From positions 268,077 to 332,076 of the forward strand of contig WHUZ01000073.1 of assembly GCA_015179045.1 (NCBI GenBank): 64,000 nt of DNA, given 5' to 3'. Positions within the stretch are counted from its first letter, which is position 1. Every line of letters starts with the position of its first letter. Origin of the DNA: Kalaharituber pfeilii (lineage: Eukaryota > Ascomycota > Pezizomycetes > Pezizales > Pezizaceae). Made by a program: the position numbers and the translations under genes. Of this stretch, positions 19,126 through 30,679 are shown in pieces. The notes under the pieces are model-generated. The model was not told the DNA's origin, did not search any database, and saw only the letters and a list, made by a program, of their open reading frames with translations.

Positions 19126-20300
19126 TCATTCCTCGGTCAGTGAGGCCATTAAAAACCTTAACGAAGATAAAACCCAGTGGGAAAAATTCTTCGTAAGGAA
19201 AAGGTACTCACATCCCACATTATCCAAGTAGCCTGGCTGTAGCCATCGATGCCTTATTAGGCCACAGGGTGGCTTTCTTGGATATCGGTCGTGGAACTCT
19301 CTGACAGATTCCAACGATCTTCGTAGGTTCTCAATCGGTTCCCAAGTATCATCATCTTCACCATAGCCCTGCCAATGGATTCGGTACTGTACTACCCTGT
19401 TCATGTGTTTCGAATCGACGACATGGAAGAACTCGTCATCCTCATCGATCTCCGTTTCCTGGGGTTCAAGTCGCTCTCGAAAAGGCTTTTCAGCTGCCGG
19501 GGAGGCATAAACATTGTCATTGGAGAGGTGAATAAGTTTAGAATTGAATCCATATAAAGAGCGAAAGGGCTGTAACCGTGGGTCGAAGTAGCAGTAGAAT
19601 TGTAAGCAAATTCGGCCAGAGGTAGCCAAATTACCCATCGGTTCTGTCGGTCGTGGCAGTAGATGCGAAGATACTGTTTGGGAGTCTATATTGCGCATTC
19701 AGAGAGTCTGTATTTGCACATTCAGAGATTCTGTCGGTCTGGGGGTGGTCAACGGTACTGAGTTGGAGTCCTACATCGAGTTTCGATGTAAATTCTTTCC
19801 AGAGGGCTGAGGCGAATTGTGGTCTATGGTCAGAGGTGATGTGGCGAGGTAGACCAAATTGCCTGAAGACGTCATTGATGAAGCGTTGGCGACGTCTCAA
19901 GTTGTCCGTGTTTTTTGCCGGTGTATAGCGGTGAGCCGGTCTGTGATAACTAAAACAGCGTTACAGCCCTCGGATTCGGGTAGTTTTCCAACAAAGTCCA
20001 TAGCTATCTCCTCCCAAGGCTTCGTACCAGCAGGCATTGGCATAAGGCTAGTTTGCCTCGGATGTCGTTCGGCTTTGGCCTTCAGGCAGGCTACACAATC
20101 GGTGACATAATCAGCCATCCCGGTAGAAGTTTCGAGAGAGGAATTCCTGTGTTCGGTGCACACCCCAGTGCGTAGTCACGTTACTGTCGTGGCATTGTCA
20201 TACAGTACCACTTTCAGTCGATATTGCTCAGGCACCATACAGGGCCGTCATCGGTCCTTACCCATTCATCGCAGTTGACCCTAGGGATATCAGTCCACAC
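19126..20300 (-). pseudogene. Integrase and chromodomain of chromovirus D
   Basis: Minus-strand pieces: an integrase zinc region (CVACLKAKAERHPRQT), core AMDFVGKLPESEGCNAVLVI with the first catalytic aspartate, TSDHRPQFASALWKE with the second, and DHPQTDRISEC where relatives have QTDGQTE. It ends in a chromodomain at about 19,279-19,437 (YRIHWQGYGEDDDTWEPIEN). Compared with chromovirus E, about 300 bp coding for the integrase C-terminal domain is missing: SPAAE joins directly to KPFRERLEPQ. Chromodomain aromatic residues remain. Confidence 0.75.
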
Positions 20301-20325
20301 GTCTTCTGCCTCACCTGCCTCTTAA

Positions 20326-21430
20326 TCAGCATTGTCCATTCTTGAATAGTTGTTCGATGCCAGAGGTGGCATCACCAGTTCGTCGTGAGAGGGCGTCGGC
20401 TTTGCCATTAAGCTTTTCTGGAGTGTAGTTGATGACGTAGTCGAATTCGGAAAGTTTCTGGCTCCAGTTGGCTTGCCGGCGGTTGAGGCGTTTTGTAAAG
20501 TACTTTAGTGCATGGTGGTCAGTGAAGACAGTGAACTTAATTCCCAATAGCTCTATCCTTTATTTCTTGTACAGGTAATCAAAGATTGCCAGTAGCTCCT
20601 TGTCGTGGATAGAGTAGTTTCGTTCAGCAGGGGTCAGTATTCGGGAGTGGTAATCGCATGGGTGAAGGGTCATAGTACCGGCTCAAGACGCCGGCGAGTG
20701 CTTGGTCTGAGCAGTCGGTTTCTACAATCGTAGGCAGGGATCGATCGAACTGTCGCAGTATGGGGGCACTCATGAACTTGTCTTTAAGCTCCGTAAAAGC
20801 AGCTTGCTGCTCTGCCCCCCAAGTAAAGGGTACGTTTCCGGTCAAGGTGGTCAGCGGTCGAGTTGTGGTGGAGTAAAATAAATCGGCGGTAGTAGTTGAG
20901 GACGAATCGGTGGTAGTAGTTTGCAAAGCCTAAGGCTTGCACCTCTTTCTTTATCGGCTGTGGCCAGTCGCGAATGGTAGAGAGTTTGGCCGGGTCCAAC
21001 TTAATCTCAAGGCCATTAATCAGATGACCAAGGAATATGGTTTCGTGCACGTGGAACTCGCACTTGGCCGGGTTGACCGCGAGCCCATGTTTGCTCAACT
21101 TGGCAACACTTTCCACTATCCTTTCATGGTCTCGTTCGGTTTTGCCTCCATTGATTAAGATGTCATCCAGGTACCAAACAACTCCATCGATGCCGGTGAG
21201 AATCTCATCCATCATTTCCTAGCAGGAAGCGAGTGCGCTGATGAGTCCGAACGGCATGACTGTGTACTCGAATAGGCCTTTGGATGTATTTGAATGCCGT
21301 CTTCCATTCAACATATTCTTCCGCACGAGAAAAAAAAAAAAAAAAAAATCGGTGAAGCTGCTTTTCGACCTTGACCTTCGTATCTTCCCTGTTGGTAAGT
21401 GTTCGTCGATATGCCTCTAAAGGCCTCATC
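20326..21430 (-). pseudogene. Reverse transcriptase and RNase H of chromovirus D
   Basis: RT palm and thumb lie at 20,784-21,215 with an intact Y-L-D-D in VVWYLDDILINGGKTE, then FLGHLINGLEIKLDP and STIRDWPQPIKK. The connection is at 20,624-20,926 (AAFTELKDKFMSAPIL), RNase H at 20,326-20,547 (FTVFTDHHALKYF, LNGKADALSRR). The N-terminal RT is shortened: an A run of about 19 at 21,331-21,349 replaces the fingers region that chromovirus B keeps at 35,700-35,960. It is frame-broken and so inactive despite the good active site. Confidence 0.75.
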
Positions 21431-21899
21431 TTCTTCCCAGGTACACTAGAGCATGGGGAGGCTTCGCATTTGGGTTCTCAAAAGGGATTTCATGATCCCA
21501 AGTCAAATAACAACACAATATCACCCTCCTCAAGGGTATCGTCGAAAAGAACAGAAAGCAATTCAACGCAAGTGCATCAAACATGCTATGCTCAAAACGC
21601 CATTAACACAATCAATCGGAAAGCCATTAACCAGGACAAACCAATGATGCATTCGCCGATATTCATAACTTCGGCGTCAGAATCGAAAACAAATTCGTTA
21701 ACCGTCTGGCGGGAGTTCAGAACACACCTTCTTGCTAAGAGTCCAGAGCAGAAGGCGAAATAAAATCATTGAATGCCTTATCAGATTTTCCCGGAACACC
21801 AATAGAATGCACATAATCCAAAGCAGAGGAAACAGAGTCGGGAACCGGAACACCAGAGAACGAAAATGAAGTATTCACAAAAAATCATCACCTTGCTTG

Positions 21900-23556
21900 A
21901 TCATCGCAGGCCTCGCTCGCGATCTCAATCTCAACTCCTTACCCAGTCTGCCAAAGAAACAATCGGCGCAGGGGCCGCACAATCCAACATAGCCCTAACG
22001 GTCCTCCCAGTTTTGAATTTTACCTCGCAACTGAGGGGGTCGCTGTGACGGGGAGTCCTACACGCTGAGCAGGGTCCCCATGTACTCCAAGTCAGACAGT
22101 TCAGTGATCCTCTCGGATCCGTCGATGGCCTGTATCGAGGTGGCCAGAGTCTGTCTTTGTCTTCTTTTGGGCTAGGATATCTGTGATTCGAGAGAGCGGA
22201 TTCGTGACTCCAGGGCGTTTTACTTCCCTTTGTCTTTCTTCTTTGGCTTCGGTTGGGTTTCTGCCACTTCTCCCATCCCCTACGGTTCCACCACTTTTTC
22301 TCCAGCACGCGGTGACCCTATGGCCACTCTTGCCACACTTGGTGCAACGGTTTGCATCGGTTGCCTTTCTTCTGAATCATTTCTTCAGGTATGTCAACGT
22401 TCTTCTTGTTCTTCGGAGGTAGAGGTGGCTGTATCGTGGAGCGGCTGCTGGAGGTGATGTTTGTCTTGGTGGTGGAGGGAGTGGAGCGCTTATTCTCAGG
22501 CTTTCCCAGGGCATCGGCAATGGAAACTTCCATTGGTTCTAGTTGCTTCGACAATCAGGATGGCCGGCTAGAAGGTTCCGGACATCTTCCGAATGCTGGC
22601 GGAAACGTAGGAAATGAGGACGGGATCGGGGATCTTTGTCACGTTATTGTCCTCGTCGATTTCAGTTCATCCTGCCTTCTACCCCACTGCTTGCGTCCGA
22701 ATGTTTCGAGCGGGATCAGCAATGGCTGAGGAGTCCTGGAAGGTCGTATGCAGTAGGGTCAGAGCTGTGGCACATGATGCTGGAGGGTTCTGACGGAAAA
22801 AGGTGAGGGCAGGGCCCTTCAAGGGAGAGGTGAACATATCAATGCGTTCGTCGACGTCAATAATCCTTGAGCTCCTAATCCAACGATGGACCAGGAAGAG
22901 AAAGTTTGTCAAGCTCTTTTGCATCCTCATCAAACTTTTCTGGAGGGGGAATCTTCGCAGGAGGAGGAATCTTCGCAGGAGGAGGAATCTTCGGAGGAGA
23001 AGGAATCTTCGCAGGAGGAGGAATCTTCGCAGGAGGAGCAAGGAGGGCCCCATGGCATCAACTGATAGAGGAGGAGGAGGAAGGCCCCACGGCAATGTTT
23101 GACTCATGGGGAAAACGAGGAGGCGTAGGGTCTCATGCTCGACGAGAACCGCAAGGCGGGGCACGAGGAGGAGGAGATCCTTCGGGAGAGCTTTCCAGGG
23201 GAGCGCTCCGGACCTGAGTTAGGCCGAGAAGGCTGCGCTGGCTGTTGTTGCGGTTACGGTGTAGCCACCGGTTCGAATGATGACTGCTGTAGCATCTGTC
23301 CTCGCATACTTGCCAGTAGCTGGGCAACGTGGGTTATCGTGTTTTGCAGTTCTTGCTGGCTCTGAGAAAGAGGAGTGGATACATTACCTTGAAACGCTTT
23401 TGCCAGGAGATCTATACACTCACAGGCTCAGGCGATGTGTATTCGCTTGCTCGTTATGGAGGTTGGCGGCATCTCCGGGGAGAGGTCCTCGAGGGCGAGG
23501 AGGGAGCGGATGCGCCTTCAGGTGCCGACATTGTGGAGGCGGGGTGGTATGTGAAG
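21900..23556 (-). pseudogene. Gag and protease-like region of chromovirus D
   Basis: Element order is a Gly/Pro-rich gag N-terminus (23,500-23,100), an expanded AGGGIF/LLRRF repeat (22,940-23,040), a gag core (RQNPPASCATALTLLHTTF), a proline/lysine linker, a CCHC zinc knuckle (22,305-22,346) and a protease-like SCEVKFKTGRTVRAM with D-C-A-A-P-A-P-I-V-S. The knuckle is a complete C-x2-C-x4-H-x4-C, which would bind nucleic acid in the particle. It is absent from A and B. Frameshifts break the reading. Confidence 0.65.
22305..22346 (-). other. CCHC zinc knuckle of chromovirus D gag
   Basis: Minus-strand translation CTKCGKSGHRVTAC gives the exact spacing C-x2-C-x4-H-x4-C. At the equivalent place in A (about 1,970-2,000) and B (about 36,950-36,985) the sequence reads NRCIRYKMTSC and has lost it. 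Confidence 0.85.
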
Positions 23557-23567
23557 GAGCGGTGTAA
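23557..23567 (-). promoter_or_regulatory. Primer-binding segment of chromovirus D
   Basis: Reads TTACACCGCTC on the minus strand, identical to A and B. The core pairs with AGCGGTGT in the LTR (plus coordinates 23,880-23,887). Confidence 0.6.
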
Positions 23568-24931
23568 TGTGACGGGCGTGAGGGGCTAGGCTCCGGTGGG
23601 CGCTGGAAGGCACTGGATGTTCGGCTACGGAGGTGCGTATTCGGCAGGCCGGAGTCGCTACGGAGGCGTATATGCTGCGGCCCGAGATGGCTACGGAGGC
23701 GTATGTGCTGCGAGCCGAAGAGGCTACGGAGGCGTATATACTGCGGGCCGGAAAGGCTACAGCGGCGTATATACGGCGGGCCGGAAGGGCAGCTGTTTTG
23801 CGTGGAGCGCGCAGCGGAGCGGAGCGATTCACGGGCGTAATGAGGTAACGATAGGTTTCAGAAGTATAGAGAACTTAGAACACCGCTTGTGTCTTGATTC
23901 TTCAACTGTGCTATCGCCTGTGCTTAAATAAACTGAGCACATTATACATGACTATGCAAGCAAATAAAGAAATGGTAATTCAACAATGCCAATAATCATA
24001 ACAAAGAAACATGCAACGTAGTACAGATGCTAGATAATCTATTATAGTACTGAGTTACATCCCTCTTGGCGGGCACCTAACCTCTGTCAAAAACGACCGT
24101 GGCAACAACCAACCATCTCAACGTACTGATTGTAAATATGACTGCAGCAGAGGGATGTGAGTTTTCAGATAGGAATGTGGCATCCCAGGGTAGAGACCAA
24201 TTTTAAAGGTGCGGGTCTTGATAATACAGTACTATCCTTCAGTGTTTGTACACCTCTATCAGTTTTTCTCCTCTTGATGTCACCTCCCAGGGCGTATCAC
24301 CCCTCTTGGTGCATCACCCTCTAGGTGCGTCACTTCCCTAGGTGCGTCACCCTCCCCAGCAGTTGTATAGACTCCCGAGCAAAGCGAGTGGGGTCTCTCA
24401 GTAAGTATGTATGCAAGCGGCTGAAAAAGTATATTTACTACTCTCTAACAGTACCAAAAATATATAAAATTAACCTTCTGAAGCTACATTTGATACTAGA
24501 GCTCCCTGGATGCAGGAGTGGGATTACGTGATATTATAAATAATAATGAGAATATACTATATGATTAAATGCAGAGAAACGAGATTGTATAGTCATGGAA
24601 CTGGTAAAGAGTGTACAGTCACTTGACACTAAATTTACAGGTCCCTTATCTACTACCGCTACACCTATACTCACACTCGTAGTTACGAGGTGGCCACATG
24701 CTAGTAACATGTACTAGGGCATGTGTGCAGATTAGCTTTATAAACTGAGTGCCAGGCCTAAAGACCTTACAATCAATGGTGATACACACTTCTTTTGCAT
24801 TACTCTATTTGGAAGACAAAGAATCCTCTGCCAAGTCTAACAGGTAATCAGTCTAATCTAGCAGCACTGGCCTTAGTAAGAGTTTAGGATAGTGTTTTTC
24901 TAGTTAGGTAAGTCTCATCTTAGTAGTAATA
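23568..24931 (-). repeat. 5' LTR of chromovirus D, split by a 664-bp insert
   Basis: Starts TGTGACGG (one change from TGTTACGG) and reads normally to 24,033, then resumes from 24,705 to 24,931. The distal part is clearly AT-shifted (terminus TAGTAATA instead of CCGTAACA), while the proximal part is GC-rich and close to the 3' LTR. The two halves therefore had different mutation histories or were joined by recombination. Confidence 0.75.
24034..24697. mobile_element. 664-bp insert of unknown class in the chromovirus D LTR
   Basis: Defined by comparison with the uninterrupted 3' LTR near 18,495. It contains a short array of TCACCCTCTAGGTGCG-type units (24,285-24,355). The last 220 bp recur inverted and AT-shifted at about 25,690-25,925. 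ATGCTAG occurs on both sides (24,027-24,033 and 24,698-24,704), but the inverted copy also carries ATGCTAG at its end, so this may be element sequence rather than a target duplication. No coding region or A tail is seen. Confidence 0.5.
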
Positions 24932-24934
24932 ATA

Positions 24935-25620
24935 TTATGCTATAAAAAGAAGTAGTAGAAATCTAACTAAAGTTAAAGAAGGAAAATAAAGGAGAAGTAA
25001 AATGCTCTAAAGTCATAAATCTACTTTCTCAACTAGCTTAAGATGAAGACAGACTCTGGCTATCTTATAGGCTAATAATATATCTGAGAGGATTACTGAA
25101 CTATCTAACTTAGAGTAGATAGAAACTTTACTTAGTATATAGGACTCTCTATTATAGGAATCTCCTCAGTTGTAAGATAAAATTTAAAACTAGGAAGACT
25201 ATTAAAACTATTGTAGACTATGTAGCTTCAGTACCAATTGTTTCCTTAGTAGACTAGATAAAGAGTTAAAGATAAGATTATAAAATAAGAACTACTATAA
25301 TTAAGATTCTTGTAAATCTTTTATTTTTATTTTTATTTTTACTTTTATTTTTGTTTTCTGGTATCTTAGTTTCTAATTTTATTTTCTTTATTCTAGATTA
25401 TATATCTTCTATTAGTATTTTCAAAAAATCTAATAATATATTCATTGATTTTATTTTATCTTCTATTATAGACTCTTACTATAAAAGTCTTCTACTAGAT
25501 AGTGAAGAAATTTATTTTTGATTTTAAAACTGAAATTATAGATTTTAGAGAATATATTATTAATTATGTCTAAGTCAATAGTATTCTAAAGTATAATTTA
25601 TTTAATATACTCATATTAAG
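24935..25620 (+). pseudogene. AT-mutated chromovirus fragment (gag end, protease-like, spacer), inverted relative to D
   Basis: Plus-strand conceptual translation LKKEVVEI, then LLSCKIKFKTRKTIKTIVDY and VASVPIVSLVD parallels B's RKEVVETQ, LLSCEVKFKTGKTVRAIVDR and APAPIVSLADW. It continues into the TTTTTATTTTTATTTT spacer, equivalent to the AAACG-rich spacer of A and B. Differences are dominated by C-to-T and G-to-A. It begins within a few bases of the end of the D LTR but in the opposite orientation, so it is a separate fragment. Confidence 0.75.
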
Positions 25621-26360
25621 TTGCTTTTTATTTTTCTAATAATAATTTTAAAGAGAGTAATATTTTATTAATTAATATATATTAGTATTAGTACTTATAA
25701 TACTAGCATATGGCTACCTTGTAATTGCAAGGATAAGTGTAGGTATAGCAGTAGTAGATAAGAGACCTGTAAAGTTAGTGTCAAGTGACTATATACTCTT
25801 TACTAGTTCCATAACTATATAATCTCATTTTTCTGCATTTATTTATATCAGTATATTCTTATTATTATTTATAATATTACGTAATTCTACTCCTGTATTT
25901 AGGGAGCTCTAGTATTAATATAATATATTTTGTGAAGTATAATGCTAATAATTGTAGAATCTATGGATAGCAAAACCTTTATTATAGTCTATAAACTCTG
26001 CCTAAATTCTAGTTGATATCTACTTATAATGATATTGCTGGGATATCTAATATATACCCTTTTAGGTATACTTAGCTTCCTTATCCACCCTTTAGACCCA
26101 CGTATAAATATTATTCAAGTAAGAATATTAATATGTATAAGGTAATTACAAAGATATAACTAATACAGCTAGAATGATAGCAAGAGGATATAAGAAAGTA
26201 AAAGAATTGAAGGCTGAGGGTGATAATAAAGAATAGACATAGCTATCACTATCTATAGAGTGCTTGTGATTTAAAAAAGAGTAAAGGGTGGGGAATGGAG
26301 CTTAAGTCAGTAGGTACTATAGTAGCTAATGATTATAATCTTTAGTAGATACTCCTTTAT
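25621..26360. other. AT-rich decayed DNA with an inverted copy of the 664-bp insert's end
   Basis: About 25,690-25,925 is the reverse complement of about 24,485-24,705, AT-shifted (for example TCACTTGACACTAA on the minus strand). I see no gene in the remainder. Confidence 0.55.
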
Positions 26361-26713
26361 TACCCTACTATAGTATACCAATTTAGCACATTCTTATTTT
26401 GCCTTATCTCATACTATTAAAAGTAATCTACCATACCTATAAAATTGTAAATTGAGTGTATTTTGATATATTTTATACTATCAAAGCAGGTCTTATTGTA
26501 TCTATCAAATTAAACTATACTACCTTACTTTGTACTATAGAAAGTGGCTAATCTTAACTATAAATTGAGCTTATTTTACTATATTTTATGCTGCTAGGTA
26601 GGTCCTGCCATACTTGTCAAATTTGCCTTATTCTGCTATTCTTACACTATAGAAAGAGTCCAGTAATACTTACTAACTTAAGCTTATTCTATTATATCTC
26701 ATATTATTGAGGA

Positions 26714-27589
26714 TATTATGGAGGTAGTAAATACAGAAAGTTATTGTCTGCTAGGTTAAAAAGACACTTAACTAGCAATACTTGCTAGTTCTCTGTATAG
26801 CTTATATAGTACTTATTGATGTAATTGCAGCGCCTTTCGGCTATTACATATTGCCTACATCACATATATATATTTTATATATACTTTCATTTTTTGCTAT
26901 TCGTACACTTCATCGGCCACTCGCACTATAGTCATAGTAAACCTGTTACAGTACTCCCTCTCTTAGGGCAACTTTTTCGGATTACTATATGAGTCTACCC
27001 CTACCTTGCCCATCGTAGATTATCCTATGTACTATACTATATGACTCTTCTAACCAGGATGTCAAACAGGAATCTGATATATCACTTTATCTTTGCTGCT
27101 GCCTCAGATGTATTGCATAAGTACTACTTATTACTTAGCATACCCGAATTATATAGTGTCACTTAATATCAATATTTTACTATCTTATATTACCTTTCAT
27201 ATTACTTGTAGCTCTAGCTCTAGCTCTGGCTTTCGCTCTTTAGCTCTTAGCTCAAGCAAGGTCTTACTTTCTATAGCTTTAATACTTAATACTTAGGGAA
27301 TTGGCAAGATAAGTTAAGCATTGAACTAGTAATCAGTTTATCACTAGTCAACCATTATGGAGGTAGTAAACGCAGAAAGTTACCATCTGCCAGGTCAAAA
27401 AGACACTTGACTAGTAATACTTGCTAGTCCTCTATATAACTTATCTAGTAGTCACTTATATGATTGTAGTGCCTTTTAGCTGTCACATATTATCTACATC
27501 GTATATATATATTTCGTATGTGCTTACATTTTTCACTATTCGTATGCTCTACCAGCTACCCATACTATAGTCATGGTAAATCTATAACA
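26714..27589 (-). mobile_element. TRIM-2: complete 876-bp miniature LTR retrotransposon
   Basis: Minus-strand copy of TRIM-1. LTRs of 237 bp lie at 26,714-26,950 and 27,353-27,589. Flanks are GAGGA (26,709-26,713) and GAGAA (27,590-27,594), a target duplication with one change. The segment next to the 5' LTR reads GTTGACTAGTG on the minus strand (27,342-27,352). Its TTGACTAGT is the exact complement of ACTAGTCAA within the LTR (plus 27,407-27,415). The internal region matches TRIM-1, including AGAGCCAGAGCTA-like words, and is non-coding. Confidence 0.88.
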
Positions 27590-28060
27590 GAGAAGCTGTC
27601 ATACCTATCAAATTATGCCTACCCTACTGTATCTTATATTAGCAAGAGAGATCTACTAATTTCTACCAAATTCAACATATTCTGCTATATCTCTTAAGCT
27701 AAAATACTTGTATATTGAATAACTATTAAACTATACTTATTCTACTATATCTTATAATACAGAAAGAGTCCTATTATACCTATCAAATTTAGCTTACTCT
27801 GCTATTCTTCTATATAAAGGTACTACTATACCTATCAAATTAAGTTTATTTTACTACATCTTATACTGGTAAAAGAGGTGTGTCATCCTTATCAAATTTG
27901 ACTTATTCTTTTATATCTTATACTATAGAAAAGTCTAGCTATACCTCTATACTTATTAAAGTTAGTTTATTCTACTGTATCTTTTAATGTTAAAAGAGAC
28001 CTATATACTAGTCTAATTGTGTTTATTTTCCTATATCTTATACTATTAAGAGAGACTTAC

Positions 28061-28121
28061 TTTTTTTTTTTTTTTTTTAACTTCATATAAGTTTATTTGC
28101 AGCTATTCACCATGGTAGTGT
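28061..28121 (-). mobile_element. Short SINE-like tail insertion in the AT-rich satellite
   Basis: An 18-bp T run followed by about 43 bp. On the minus strand it reads ACTACCATGGTGAATAGCTG, matching the 3' end of the 18,720 element (CCATGGCGAACAGCT) with C-to-T changes. It is flanked by AAGAGAGACTTAC (28,048-28,060) and AAGAGAGACCTAC (28,122-28,134), a 13-bp target duplication with one difference. Extreme 5' truncation is typical of LINE-machinery insertion. Confidence 0.82.
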
Positions 28122-29060
28122 AAGAGAGACCTACTATACCTGTCAAATTTAGCTCATTCTACTACTTTTATACTATGTAAAGAGACTTGTCAACTTGAGC
28201 TGCTCATTCAGCCATATCTAACACTATTGATAAAAAGGTATTATACCTATTAAATTAAGCTTATTCTGCCTCATTTTTTTCTTGCAAGGTCATATCTGTC
28301 AACTTGACTACATCTATCCTTATCTTATGCTATTAAGAGAGACTGTTATACCTATTTAATTTGACTCATTCTACTATATCTTACACTATTAAGAAGCTGT
28401 CATACCTACTAAGTTGAGGAGTTATTATGCCTGTTAAATTGAAGAGCTGTTATGCCTATCAAATTGAGAAGCTATCATACCTATTAAATTGAGGAGCTGT
28501 CATATATGTTAAATTTAACTTATTTTGCTGTATCTCGTAAAGGTGAAATAGACCTACTATACTTGTCAAATTTGACTCGTTCTACTATACCTTATACTAT
28601 TAAGAAGCTATCATACCTGTAAAGTACTTATAAAATTTAGCTCATTTTGCTGTATCTTATAAGGTAAAGTAAACTTACCATACCTATCATATTTGACTCG
28701 TTTTACTACATATCATACTCTTAAGAAGCTGTGATACCTATCAAATTAAGTAGCTATTATGTCTGTCAAAGTACCTATCAAATTCAACTCATTTTACTAT
28801 CTCTCACAAGATGAAATAGACCTACTATATCTATCAAATTTGACTTATTCAGCTGCATCTTGTACTATCAAATACTAGTCAAATTGTACTCTTATACTTG
28901 TTAAATTCTACTTACTCTATTACTATTATACTATGGAAAGCTGCTGCTATACCTATTAAATTGAACTTATTATACTTTATCTTCTCATAGTAAGAAAGAT
29001 ATACTATACCTATGAAACTTGGCTCATTCTTCTGTATCTTATGCTAAGAATATTAAGGTT

Positions 29061-30584
29061 TAGAAGAATGTGAATATTTTATATAAAGGTATAGCCAATT
29101 ACAACTCCTTATTATTATAGTATCTATTTCCTAGTATTCACACTTAGTATGAGTTGTCAGTCAGTTTTTCTGAGTGAGTTAGTTTTCGAGTCAGTTTATT
29201 ATGCTGTAAAACATATCTAACTCAACTGTTGAATGAGTTATATATATAGTATGACTGAGTTAGTATGAAAATATATAACTACTACTCGGTAGTGAGCTAG
29301 GGTGAACTGAGTCATTTTCATACCAATATGAGTCAAGTTAGTACTCAGTTTTATAGTATACATCTATATTTAATGTATAATACCTAATAAATGCATTTAG
29401 CATTCACATTCCATATAAGTGAGTTGAGTTGAATTAGTAAGTAATGACTTTGTACCAGTTTATAATACCATTATGCTATACTTGACTTGGCTACTAAGTG
29501 AGCCGGGTCAGGTTGTATGTACAGTATAACTGAGTTAGTATAATAATGTACAACTACTATTGAGTTCCTGAGTAAGTTTATAGTAGAGTTGGAGGAATTT
29601 TATTAAAGGCTTATACTGACTTAGCTTACACTGATGTGAATACTACTATTGCTATGAAGGTTGATTTTATATAAAATATAATAGAAACTTTTGATATAGG
29701 TATTATTAGGTGTTTGGTATATTTTATATTAATATATACTTTATAATAAAGGTTCAGAAGTATGTTAAGGTTTAGTAGTATATATACATTTTATAGGTCT
29801 TTTTTTTTTAATAGTCAAGTAGATGCTAAAGTTTGTTTTTTTTAAGAATTAAGTAGCTATTAAGAAGAATATCTACATAGTACTGAGATAAAAATTTTCA
29901 AGAATAATTTAGGCCTCCTCTCTTATTAGGCCAATAAATATCTATACTTTGTAGTTATAACCTCTATAAGTTGCTTCTAATTAGTGCTTTTAATAAAACT
30001 ATTCAAATCTCTGTCAACTTGAGTAAGTTATTCTATCAAACTAATCAAAATAAAGATAGCTTGACTTCTATAATATTCTCCTAAATTAAGAATAGATCTA
30101 TTTTAAACCTTCACTCCTTTACAACTCTACAACTTGACAATGTAAAGGTAAGGGTTACTTTTATTCTATTGGTACTACTATATTAATACTGAAAAAATTA
30201 TATATTATTGAGTTATACTCTACTAAACTTGCTACTTAAGAAACTTAAATACTAGAGTAGATAGCTTAATAGGTAAGTAAGAATATACTATATAATTTAG
30301 TAAAGGGTTTAGTAAGCAATTTATTATATAAGCTAACTAGCAGCTTAGTAGATAAGTTAGAAAGTTCAATAAACAAGTTCAGTATATAGTTCTATAAATG
30401 ATTCAGGAAGTAATTTGGTAGGGTATTCAGCAAGCACTTTAATAGGAGAGTCAGTAGACACTTGAGCAGAGAATTCAGTGGTAGATTCAGGACATTCAGA
30501 AGTCAATTTACTAAGTGATTCAATAGGCCATTTAGTAGGTAATTCAGCAAGTAATTCAGCAAGGTGTAGTTAATATATGGGCAA
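29061..30584. other. AT-rich DNA left of Plavaka copy 1
   Basis: No gene. 29,140-29,580 has repeated TGAGTTAGTATGAAAATATA-type words. 30,250-30,575 is a loose 18-20 bp repeat of TTCAGTAGRTAATTCAGCAAG type. It ends at the Plavaka left TIR. Confidence 0.5.
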
Positions 30585-30679
30585 CATCAGGAAAAATAAT
30601 TTTTTCTCCCTGAGTGCACCTGGCGCCTAGGGCGCATAGGATGCTCCTGATGTAAACTCATATCCTCGGCACACCTCAT

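Larger units (their letters stand above)
17994..24931 (-). mobile_element. Chromovirus D, both LTRs carrying insertions
   Basis: Minus-strand member of the A/B/E family. The 3' LTR (17,994-18,920) holds a SINE-like insert; the 5' LTR (23,568-24,931) holds a 664-bp insert. The interior keeps the best zinc knuckle and the only intact YLDD of the family in this window. Its flanks do not match: CTAAC before 17,994 against ATATT after 24,931. Left of it is chromovirus F; right is an unrelated AT-rich fragment. So no target duplication survives, and one side has been rearranged or mutated. Confidence 0.85.
26360..29060. repeat. AT-rich degenerate satellite, about 2.7 kb, with nested insertions
   Basis: Repeats of CATACCTATCAAATT(TG)ACTYATTCTACTATATCTTA followed by an AGAGAGACCTAC-like link, with a rough period of 60-75 bp and many indels. 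TRIM-2 (26,714-27,589) and a SINE tail (28,061-28,121) are inserted within it; satellite words continue on both sides of each. No protein is supportable. Confidence 0.7.
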
